This document shows positions 1 through 6,309 of a stretch of DNA of 32,627 nt, piece by piece. The notes under the pieces are model-generated. The model had not been told where the DNA came from, did no database searches, and was given only the letters and a program-made list of their open reading frames with translations. Origin of the DNA: an uncultured Paracoccaceae bacterium (GTDB taxonomy: Bacteria; Pseudomonadota; Alphaproteobacteria; Rhodobacterales; Rhodobacteraceae). A program made the position numbers and the translations under genes. Position 1 is the first letter of the stretch; each line of letters opens with the position of its first letter. The stretch covers positions 1-32,627 of the forward strand of contig CALBSG010000182.1 of NCBI GenBank assembly GCA_937927675.1. The letters are read 5' to 3'.

Positions 1-51
1 CGTGCCGATGTTGACGTGCGGTTTGTTCCGTTCAAACTTTGCCTTTGCCAT
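1..51 (-). CDS. tuf: Elongation factor Tu, first 17 codons only (cut by contig start)
   Basis: Read on the minus strand from the ATG at 51-49, the sequence gives MAKAKFERNKPHVNIGT, which is the highly conserved EF-Tu N-terminus just before the first GTP-binding loop. The reading frame is open to base 1, where the window ends. EF-Tu delivers aminoacyl-tRNA to the ribosome as a GTPase. The gene is too short here to appear as an ORF, but the match is essentially diagnostic. Proteobacteria often carry two almost identical tuf copies, and short-read assemblies commonly break inside them, which would explain why this contig starts here. A weak AAGG ribosome-binding element lies about 9 nt before the ATG. 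Confidence 0.93.
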   Translation of the reverse strand, partial: MAKAKFERNKPHVNIGT

Positions 52-183
52 TTGGGCGCCCTTGATTTTCGGGGGCCCGGAAAAGGGCCCTGTGTTCCAC
101 GGGCGGGCACTTATCTGCCCGCCTCGGAAAAATCAAGACCTGCTGGGCGTTCCGCCCGTGCAATAAGGCAGTTGGCCGCGTTA
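52..183 (-). promoter_or_regulatory. tuf leader and promoter region with three short palindromes
   Basis: This is the gap between the lipoprotein stop and the tuf start, both on minus. It holds a perfect 8-bp stem (102-109 with 116-123, GGCGGGCA/TGCCCGCC, 6-nt loop), GGGCCC repeated around an AAAA-containing spacer (73-90), and a small GGGCG-TTC-CGCCC hairpin near 145-157. On the minus strand TTGATT, 17 nt and then TAAGTG could be a weak -35/-10 pair whose -10 lies in the loop of the 8-bp hairpin. No hairpin is followed directly by a T run, so terminator status for the lipoprotein gene is doubtful. The promoter reading is a guess. Confidence 0.3.
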
Positions 184-828
184 TTAAGGCAGGGTCCCGG
201 CAGCTGGCGGAACCGTGACAACCGGAGTCACCGGTTTCTTGCTGAGTGACGTCGCCACCGGCTCTTTGGCAACCGGCAGCGGCGGCAAGCCGAACCATTC
301 CGGATGCTCCAGCAACCAGCCTTCCACGGCTTTCGCGGCATTGTAGGACAACGTGTCCATCTGCTGCGCCGCCGACTTGGTCAGCCCCGAACCGACGACC
401 GTTTCACCCGACATCTTTTCCATGACGATGATCTGCTTGCCTTCGTCGTTCAGTTTTTTCTGGGCCGCATCATCCCAGATCGTCACCGTCATCCCCAAGG
501 CCGATTTCGGGCTAAGCACCAAGGGCACACCGGGCGGGGCCAAGGCAAAGGCGTCAACCGAGATGCCGATGTTGTAAAGCTTGTCGCCCTCATAGCGGCC
601 AAAGCGGTCTTCCATCGCCTGTTCCAGCGACTTCTCCCACTGCTCGGGCGTTGCATTGCGCGAGATCGCGACCTTTTGCATGTTCGAGGTGACCACAATG
701 TTGTGGCCAAGCGAGAAGTTGCCCAAGGGAACCGGCGGTTCTTCCAGGTCATTGGTCTGACAGCCGGAAAGGCCAAGGCCAGAGGCGGCGAGGCCAAGAG
801 CAACGGCAACGGAACGCAGAAATCGCAT
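184..828 (-). CDS. Putative lipoprotein of unknown function
   Basis: A 214-residue protein starts at the ATG at 828-826, with GGAG six bases upstream. An upstream in-frame extension to 939 exists but would bury the signal peptide. Residues 1-22 form a lipoprotein signal peptide with lipobox LSGC at 20-23, so the mature protein should be anchored through Cys23 to a periplasm-facing membrane leaflet. The mature part is acidic and mixed alpha/beta in appearance, and ends in a Pro/Thr/Val-rich tail from about residue 190. I do not recognise a named domain; it resembles hypothetical lipoproteins of Rhodobacteraceae. It is divergent from the RidA-family gene and lies upstream of tuf on the same strand. 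No role can be assigned. Confidence 0.85.
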   Translation of the reverse strand: MRFLRSVAVALGLAASGLGLSGCQTNDLEEPPVPLGNFSLGHNIVVTSNMQKVAISRNATPEQWEKSLEQAMEDRFGRYEGDKLYNIGISVDAFALAPPGVPLVLSPKSALGMTVTIWDDAAQKKLNDEGKQIIVMEKMSGETVVGSGLTKSAAQQMDTLSYNAAKAVEGWLLEHPEWFGLPPLPVAKEPVATSLSKKPVTPVVTVPPAAGTLP

Positions 829-953
829 CGGGAACTCCGGGAATGGGCAGCGTCTTCTGTCGGGATACAGGGGCACAGACAAACGCGCAATGCACTCCCT
901 TGCGAGCGGGCGGCAGCCTGCTAGGCTGCCCCCAGTCACCAGGAGATGCCGCC
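829..953. promoter_or_regulatory. Divergent promoter region with a compact palindrome
   Basis: This 125-bp region separates the divergently transcribed lipoprotein and RidA-family genes and must hold both promoters. The only clear structure is a perfect 8-bp inverted repeat with a 3-nt centre at 912-930 (GGCAGCCT-gct-AGGCTGCC), 23 bases before the RidA-family start codon. It could be an operator or an mRNA 5' hairpin. I cannot place convincing -35/-10 boxes. Confidence 0.35.
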
Positions 954-1463
954 ATGACTGACAACACCCCGCTCACGCCTGAAATGATGGCGCTGAAAAT
1001 GGGCCTCGACATCCCCGACTTTGACAGCATCGGGTACTATGGGGCCGATTATGGCACCATGAAACCCTTTCACCGGATCGGGAACCTGTTGTTCCTGTCA
1101 GGTCATGTCGCCCAGATTGGGACAACGATCACCCACAAGGGGCGCCTTGGCAAAGATCTGACAACCGATCAGGGCTATGCGGCCGCGCGGCAAACCGGGC
1201 TCAATGTGCTTGGCGGTATCCGGCAAGCAGTGGGAAGCCTTGATTATGTGAAGTCGATCGTGCGGACGCTGAATTTTGTGGTCTGCACACCCGAGTATGA
1301 AGATGTTCACAAGGTGTCCTCGGGGCTGTCTGATCTGTTGGTCGAAACCTTCGGGCGCGAGCGCGGCCTTGGCGGGCGGGCCACCATCGGCGTCATGGCT
1401 CTGGCAGGTGGGGTTTGCTTTGAAACCTGGGCCACGGTCGAACTGCAAGACGGTTGTCCATGA
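954..1463 (+). CDS. RidA/YjgF/UK114 family protein
   Basis: The protein has 169 residues, starting at the ATG at 954 with AGGAG at 941-945. The longer frame from 843 would extend into the promoter region and has no supporting ribosome site. The fold signature of the YjgF/YER057c/UK114 superfamily is visible: LLFLSGHVAQIG in the N-terminal half, the NVLGGIRQAVGSLDYVKSIVR helix-strand region, and a C-terminal GRATIGVMAL...FETWATVEL segment with the Arg and Glu positions usually present in the ligand pocket. RidA proteins are cytosolic trimers, and many hydrolyse reactive enamine/imine intermediates from PLP enzymes. The longer N-terminus suggests the YjgF-like subgroup whose substrate is not known. 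Its stop overlaps the next start (ATGA), so it is probably co-translated with the CorA-family gene. Confidence 0.9.
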   Translation: MTDNTPLTPEMMALKMGLDIPDFDSIGYYGADYGTMKPFHRIGNLLFLSGHVAQIGTTITHKGRLGKDLTTDQGYAAARQTGLNVLGGIRQAVGSLDYVKSIVRTLNFVVCTPEYEDVHKVSSGLSDLLVETFGRERGLGGRATIGVMALAGGVCFETWATVELQDGCP

Positions 1464-2422
1464 TCACGGTCTATCACGCCAAAGATGGTCGGTTGATCGG
1501 CAGTGACACCCCCGATAACGCGGCGCTGAATTCTGCCGTGTGGATCGACCTTTACCAACCTGACATGGCCATCGCCATCACGCTGGCAGGATTGGGTCTG
1601 GATGTGCCCAGTCTTGAGGATATGGAAGAGATCGAACTGTCGAACCGGCTCTATCACGACGACGGCACCGATTATCTGACGGTGATGGTGCCGGGCCAGA
1701 ACGACGCCGATGAACAGGTGACGGCCCCCATCACCTTTATCTTGTCAAGCAAGCGCCTGGTCACGGTACGCCATCACCGGCCACGCCCGTTTGATACCTT
1801 TCCCGCCCGCGCCGAAAAAAGCGGGCTTGGAGTGGATAGCCCCGATCATGTCTTCACCGGTCTGGTGCAGGAAATCATCGGCCGTCTGGCAGACCACCTT
1901 GAAGGCGTCGGTCGCGCGCTGGACGAGGTGGCGCGGCTGATCTACCAGCCCAAGGGCCAGACCCAGACCGCGCTGCAAGGGGCGCTGGTGCAGATTGGTC
2001 AGGAAGGCGAAAGACTGGGCCGCGTGCGGCTGGCGCTTTTGACCATGGGGCGGGCCGTGAACCATATCGAACAGGGGATCACCCGTCGTTCCGGTTCGAA
2101 AGATCTTGCAAAGGCGCTGAAGACCGAGTTGCGCGACATCGACGCCTTGGATCAGCACGCGAATTTTCTCGACAGCCGGTTGGCGTTGGCCTCGGATGCG
2201 ACGCTGGGCACCATTGATCTGTCACAGAATTCGACGGTGAAGATCGTCTCGCTTGTCTCGGTCCTGTTCCTGCCCCCGACGCTGATCGCCAGCATCTACG
2301 GGATGAATTTTGCCGTCATGCCAGAACTTGCACATCCTTTGGGATATGCTGGTGCCTTGGTTCTGATGGTTGCATCGGCCGCGATCACTTGGGCGGTCTT
2401 TCGCTGGAAAGGCTGGCTCTAG
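1460..2422 (+). CDS. CorA-family divalent cation transporter
   Basis: The protein has 320 residues with its start at the ATG at 1460, overlapping the previous stop by 4 bp. A TTG two codons upstream is less likely. It has the family architecture: a cytosolic alpha/beta domain, a long helical stalk (about residues 125-250), and two C-terminal membrane helices at about 258-282 and 292-315. The selectivity motif YGMNF lies at the end of the first helix (GMN 281-283) and is followed by the conserved MPEL loop. CorA proteins form pentameric channels for Mg2+ and, in some members, Co2+, Ni2+ or Zn2+. The subgroup resembles the CorA/ZntB-like proteins, and the transported ion cannot be read from the sequence. 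No M-box-like leader is seen, which fits its translational coupling to the RidA gene. Confidence 0.92.
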   Translation: MITVYHAKDGRLIGSDTPDNAALNSAVWIDLYQPDMAIAITLAGLGLDVPSLEDMEEIELSNRLYHDDGTDYLTVMVPGQNDADEQVTAPITFILSSKRLVTVRHHRPRPFDTFPARAEKSGLGVDSPDHVFTGLVQEIIGRLADHLEGVGRALDEVARLIYQPKGQTQTALQGALVQIGQEGERLGRVRLALLTMGRAVNHIEQGITRRSGSKDLAKALKTELRDIDALDQHANFLDSRLALASDATLGTIDLSQNSTVKIVSLVSVLFLPPTLIASIYGMNFAVMPELAHPLGYAGALVLMVASAAITWAVFRWKGWL

Positions 2423-2606
2423 GCGCGCATCGAAGACCGTGCCGCGGCGCCCCCCGGCCATGGGCGACGACAAGATGAGTATTTGAAAAGGCGCAGCCGG
2501 TCCGCTCTAGGATTTGCGCCTTTCAAAATACTCCCGCCGGAGGCGTCCTCGGCCTGTGCCCAGCGATCCTGTCAGAGCGGTGCGGCGGCCCGGGGATGGC
2601 ACAGCC
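2423..2606. other. Convergent intergenic region between corA-like and gntR-like genes
   Basis: The 184 bases between two converging genes hold the long imperfect inverted repeat annotated separately, followed by a second GC-rich dyad (around 2535-2555, CCGCCGGAGG...TCCTCGGC). No gene is supported. The most economical role is transcription termination in both directions. Confidence 0.5.
2477..2533. terminator. Long imperfect inverted repeat, probable bidirectional terminator
   Basis: The left arm GAGTATTTGAAAAGGCGCA (2477-2495) and the right arm TGCGCCTTTCAAAATACTC (2515-2533) are complementary at 17 of 19 positions, with a 19-nt loop. The outer half of the stem is A/T rich and the inner half G/C rich. 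Transcripts from either side therefore end the stem in a U/A-rich stretch, a shape suited to intrinsic termination in both directions. Similar AGTATTT-containing dyads followed by CCCGCCGGAGG are, from memory, frequent at gene ends in Rhodobacteraceae, so this may be a dispersed family. Confidence 0.6.
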
Positions 2607-3257
2607 TCACGACAACGCCGCCAGCAGGTCCATCGCGGTGATCTGATCAAACTGCACATGCCGCTGCATCAGCACCTCGGCAGCGGTGGCATCACGCGCG
2701 ACGATCAGGCGGGCAATCTCGCGGTGTTCACGGGCGGATTGGGCGATGGCCCCGGCATAATGATAGCGCGCCCGATAATAGGCCAACAGCTTGCGGGCAT
2801 TGGTCTTGATCATCTCGGTCAGGAACGGATTGCCCGCGGCCAGCGCCACGGTTTCATGAAACCGCAGGTTCAACTGGTAATAGCCATCGGGATCGGCATC
2901 GCCCTTCTCGGCCGCATGCGCCTCACAGGCGGCGACCACCGCCTCCAACCGCTCCGCCCAGCCCACCGACAACCGCCGTGCCGCAAGGCCCGCAGCCTGA
3001 CCTTCCAGTTTGGCGTGCACCTCAAGAATGGCGAGGAATTCTTCCAATGTCGGACGGAACAGCGTTGCGCCTTTTCTGGGGTGACGGCGGATCAGGCCCA
3101 TCGCCTCGAGTTGCAGCAAAGCCTCGCGCACGGGGGTGCGCGACACGTTGAACTCCGCAACAAGGGCAACTTCATCTATCGGATCGCCCGGGCGCAAACG
3201 GCCAAGATCAATCCAGTTCATGATGGTGTCGATAAGGGTTTCAGTCTGTCCCGCCAT
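2607..3257 (-). CDS. GntR family transcriptional regulator with FCD domain
   Basis: A 216-residue protein is obtained from the ATG at 3257-3255 (MAGQTE...). An alternative ATG at 3323-3321 would add 22 residues, and neither has a strong ribosome site. I prefer the shorter form because the winged-helix domain begins directly after it. Residues 1-75 are a typical GntR DNA-binding domain (RPGDPIDE, VAEFNVSRTPVREALLQLEAMGLI). Residues 85-210 match the FCD ligand-binding domain of the FadR subfamily, with the metal-site pattern NLRFHE, REHREI and a final RH. Such regulators bind small organic acids and act on neighbouring operons, mostly as repressors. The gene is divergent from the adhesin operon, but a link to it is inference, and the target could equally be a metabolic gene elsewhere. 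Confidence 0.9.
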   Translation of the reverse strand: MAGQTETLIDTIMNWIDLGRLRPGDPIDEVALVAEFNVSRTPVREALLQLEAMGLIRRHPRKGATLFRPTLEEFLAILEVHAKLEGQAAGLAARRLSVGWAERLEAVVAACEAHAAEKGDADPDGYYQLNLRFHETVALAAGNPFLTEMIKTNARKLLAYYRARYHYAGAIAQSAREHREIARLIVARDATAAEVLMQRHVQFDQITAMDLLAALS

Positions 3258-3573
3258 GGCCGCAAGAAAGGCGCGATTTTTCTCGCCCGTAAAGGGCAAA
3301 ACGCCACAGCCTCTCTGTCCCATCAGCACCGAGGCCCGGCACTTGCCGCGACCTGTGCTGCGCCACATGGGGCAAGAAATTTGCGGCCTGTGCCCCGAAA
3401 ACATCAATTGCGGCCAAATTGAGGGGGGAAATACGGCCGGATTGTATCTTTTGTGAATGATGCTCTGGATTTGAAAATCGAAAGTGCGTATCCCTAACCT
3501 CAATCGACCCTCAAAAGGGGGTCTATAACAAAGTTCCGGGCAATTTGACCCGGTTTTGAGGCGGAGTAGTGAT
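3258..3573. promoter_or_regulatory. Divergent regulatory region between gntR-like gene and adhesin
   Basis: This 316-bp gap contains no supported gene. It is more A/T rich than its surroundings from about 3400. A good -10 hexamer, TATAAC, lies at 3524-3529, but no clear -35 is present 16-18 bases before it. A weak dyad, AAATAC (3429-3434) with GTATCT (3444-3449), could be a GntR-type operator. A hairpin with CCGGG/CCCGG arms (3536-3553) followed by TTTT sits just before the adhesin ribosome site GGAG (3563-3566). If the TATAAC is real, the message would start at this hairpin. Confidence 0.35.
3536..3557 (+). other. Leader hairpin with T tract just upstream of adhesin start
   Basis: Arms CCGGG (3536-3540) and CCCGG (3549-3553) enclose an 8-nt loop, and four T residues follow. 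The structure ends six bases before the GGAG ribosome-binding site of the adhesin gene. It could be a 5' stabilising hairpin or a weak attenuator. The five-pair stem is short for an efficient terminator. Confidence 0.3.
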
Positions 3574-6288
3574 ATGGTTTCGGCGATTGATTTCGCCGTC
3601 CGCGATGTTGCGGGCGGCTCCCAGCGTGGCACTGTAGCCGGCGAGGGCCAAGGGAATTTCATTCAAGTGGGTTCGGGCGACAGCGTTTCGCTGAACCTCT
3701 CTCGGGCCTCGGTGGTCGGCTACGAGCAGCAGGGCGGCGATCTGGTCGTCTCGCTTTCCGATGGCCGCAAGATCGTGCTGTCAGGCTATTTCGACGAAGC
3801 CGCTGGCGACGTGAACCATCTTTACCTGTCGGACAACGGCACGATCACCGAGGTGATCGTTTCGGAAACCGGCGACGGGATGCTGTTTGCCGATTATGGC
3901 CCCGTGGAGGCTTGGGAAAAGTGGAGCCCGCTGGACGATCTGCGCTTTGCCGAGGCGGATGGCGTTTCGGGTGGCATCATTGCAGCAGATGAGCCTGCCG
4001 GGATGGCGGCACTTGTGCCGGGGCTTTTGGGCGGCGCGGGCGGCATGGGTGCTGCGGCAGCGGTTGTCGGCGGGGCGGCTGTGATTGGCAGCACCGGCGG
4101 GGGCGGTGGCGGCACCAGCGCTGGCGGCGGTGGGGATGGCAACGACACGACCGGCGGCGGCGGCGATGGCAATGACACCACGGGTGGCGGCGGCGGGGAT
4201 GATGACCGCACCCCTCCGACAGTGGACGCACAGAAAGCCGACCCGCTGACCACCAACACGACCGATCCGAAAATCGCGGTGACCGGCACCGGCGAACCGG
4301 GCGACAGCGTGAAGGTAACCGTCGGCGGCGAGGTCAAGACGACGACCATCGAAGCGGATGGCAAGTGGTCTGTCACCTATCCTGCAACCGGCCTTCCGGG
4401 CGATGGTACCCATACCGCGCAGGTCGTCGTGACCGAGCATGGCACGACCATCACGCACACCCTGAGCGGCCCGAAATTCATCATCGACATGACCCCACCG
4501 GATGTCGAAACCACCGTCGGCACCACAGTGCAGGGCGATGTCGAAAACCTTGCCGAATATGCCAATGGCGTCAGCCTTGGCGGCACGGGAGAGGCGGGCG
4601 CGGCGATCTCGGTTGTCATCAACGGCCAGACCCAAACCACCACTGTCGGCGCTAATGGGCAATGGAGTGTGACCTTCACCCAAGCCCAGATTGCCGGGGG
4701 CGATTACCACACTCTGCCCGCCGTCATCACCGCGACGGATCCTTTGGGCAACAAAACCGTTATCAACCGCACGATCGCCATCGATACCGTGACCTCGGTC
4801 GCCGTCGATGCGGGTCAGATCGGCGGCGATGACCGCATGACCATGGCGGAATCGGGCGGTTTCAACCTGACCGGCACGGCCGAGGCAGGCGCCTCGGTCA
4901 AGGTGGTCTTTGAAGGGCAGAGCGTCACTGTAACCGCCAATGCCAGCGGTGTCTGGTCGGCCCCCTTTGCCTTTGGCAGCTTTGGCAAGATGACCCGCGA
5001 TGGTCTGGTCAGCGTGACCGCGACGGACGCGGCGGGCAATACCAGCACCAGCAACCACACCATCCATATCGACACCGAAGTGCAAAATTTCAGGCTGACG
5101 GCAGTGGACGATCTGACCAGCCTGACGGCAGGCGCGGATGCGGTAAACGCGGCAGAAGCGGCAAACGGCGTCACGGTATCGGGCACGGTTGAAGCCGGGT
5201 CGACCGTCACCGTGACATGGGGCGATCTGACGCTTCCGGCCAGTGCGGTGACCGTCGCGACAAATGGCACTTGGACCGCGCTCATTCCCGCCTCGGCCAT
5301 TCCGGCCGGCGAGGCCTTTGTCACCGTCACGGCGACCGCGCGCGACCAATACGGCAACACCTCGGGCACTTTGACCCAAGTGGTCGAGGTGGATCGCGTG
5401 GTAACCCCCCTGACCCGCGGCGGCGGTCAGATCGGCGGCGATGGCTATATCAACGCCGAAGAAGCCGCAGCAGGTGTGACGCTGACCGGCACGGTCGAGG
5501 CGAACTCGACCGTCTGGGTCAAGATCAACGGCGGCGCGGCGATCCAGACCACGGCAACCGCCGATGGCACCTGGTCGATCACCGTTCCGAAGGCAAGCCT
5601 GCCACAAGGTGATGATGTGGCGATGACCGTGCAGGTCTCGGCCCGTGACTGGGTGGGCAACGTCCGCGATCTACCCATGGAAACGGTGCATATCGACACG
5701 GTGGCCCCAGCAGATCCGGTTCGGGTGGGCGACGCGGGGGCGGGCAACCAGCTTTACGGCATTGCAACGGCGCTTTCTGCCGATGACCACAGCTATCACA
5801 CGGTCGGCGCGACGGGCGCGGCGCATGAAATCACGCCTGCCGCCGAATATAACGGCACGGTTGATGTCGGCGGTCAGCCGGTCAACGCGCATTGGGCGAT
5901 GTTCAGCGCGGCCGTGCCGGATGGCACTTATCTGGTCATCAACAATCAGGATGCTGCCGGGAACGAGGCCAGCACGCTTTATCTGCGCAACACCACAGGC
6001 GAGGTGACGGTCAACCTGTCACGGACCGGTCTGCAAGAGTTTGACTTCGGCACAATAGACCTGTCGGCGGCCGATGCGAACCTGACCATCTCGGCCAATC
6101 AGGTGCTGGCCCTGACCGGCGCAGACAAGCAGATGACCATCGTGGGTGGCGCCGATGACGTGGTCAATTTGCAAGGCGCGAGTCTTGCCACCAGCGGGGC
6201 ACCGGCCGGGTTCAAGCTTTACAACCTGGGCAGTGGGGCTTCGGTGTTGATCGAAGACGACATCGCTATCAACACCACCGGCGTCTAA
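3574..6288 (+). CDS. BapA/LapA-like Ig-repeat surface adhesin, type I secretion substrate
   Basis: This 904-residue protein uses the ATG at 3574, with GGAG seven bases upstream. Residues about 1-125 match the BapA prefix-like domain (VSLNLSRASVVGYEQ, LVVSLSDGRKIVLSGYF, LYLSDNGTITEVIV). A Gly/Ala-rich hydrophobic stretch (about 143-173) and a Gly/Asp/Asn linker with a short tandem repeat (174-212) follow. Five bacterial Ig-like repeats of about 95-107 residues begin near residues 214, 308, 406, 502 and 609. Most close with an IDT or VDR element and contain a G(T/S)xEAG-like strand followed by a GxW(S/T) motif. A sixth divergent module starts near 710, and the C-terminal 95 residues contain GGADDVVNLQG and end in a hydrophobic tail. 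It has no Sec signal peptide, as expected for export by the three-component type I system encoded immediately downstream. Surface adhesion or biofilm function is inferred from the family. Confidence 0.88.
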   Translation: MVSAIDFAVRDVAGGSQRGTVAGEGQGNFIQVGSGDSVSLNLSRASVVGYEQQGGDLVVSLSDGRKIVLSGYFDEAAGDVNHLYLSDNGTITEVIVSETGDGMLFADYGPVEAWEKWSPLDDLRFAEADGVSGGIIAADEPAGMAALVPGLLGGAGGMGAAAAVVGGAAVIGSTGGGGGGTSAGGGGDGNDTTGGGGDGNDTTGGGGGDDDRTPPTVDAQKADPLTTNTTDPKIAVTGTGEPGDSVKVTVGGEVKTTTIEADGKWSVTYPATGLPGDGTHTAQVVVTEHGTTITHTLSGPKFIIDMTPPDVETTVGTTVQGDVENLAEYANGVSLGGTGEAGAAISVVINGQTQTTTVGANGQWSVTFTQAQIAGGDYHTLPAVITATDPLGNKTVINRTIAIDTVTSVAVDAGQIGGDDRMTMAESGGFNLTGTAEAGASVKVVFEGQSVTVTANASGVWSAPFAFGSFGKMTRDGLVSVTATDAAGNTSTSNHTIHIDTEVQNFRLTAVDDLTSLTAGADAVNAAEAANGVTVSGTVEAGSTVTVTWGDLTLPASAVTVATNGTWTALIPASAIPAGEAFVTVTATARDQYGNTSGTLTQVVEVDRVVTPLTRGGGQIGGDGYINAEEAAAGVTLTGTVEANSTVWVKINGGAAIQTTATADGTWSITVPKASLPQGDDVAMTVQVSARDWVGNVRDLPMETVHIDTVAPADPVRVGDAGAGNQLYGIATALSADDHSYHTVGATGAAHEITPAAEYNGTVDVGGQPVNAHWAMFSAAVPDGTYLVINNQDAAGNEASTLYLRNTTGEVTVNLSRTGLQEFDFGTIDLSAADANLTISANQVLALTGADKQMTIVGGADDVVNLQGASLATSGAPAGFKLYNLGSGASVLIEDDIAINTTGV
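4123..4182 (+). repeat. In-frame 30-bp tandem repeat encoding GGGGDGNDTT
   Basis: Two 30-base units (4123-4152 and 4153-4182) both encode GGGGDGNDTT and differ only at third codon positions and one neighbouring base. A partial third unit (GGGGGDDD) follows. They sit in the linker between the N-terminal domain and the first Ig-like repeat of the adhesin, so change in copy number would alter linker length without shifting frame. Confidence 0.85.
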
Positions 6289-6309
6289 GGCCAGAGCGGA
6301 GGCAGCCAG

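Noticed and set aside
1..183. tRNA gene near tuf
   Set aside because: The upstream region has only short GC hairpins and no cloverleaf with a TTCRANNC arm. tRNA genes that often accompany tuf would lie on the other side, beyond the window.
4090..4210. RTX calcium-binding nonapeptides in the Gly/Asp/Asn stretch of the adhesin
   Set aside because: The GGGGDGNDTT units are 10 residues long and lack the GGxGxDxUx spacing. They fit a flexible linker better.
3781..5607. Long open frame (608 codons) on the minus strand opposite the adhesin gene
   Set aside because: The adhesin repeats, codon pattern and operon context support the plus strand. The opposite frame encodes an Arg/Gly/His-rich sequence with no recognisable domain, typical of GC-rich shadow frames.
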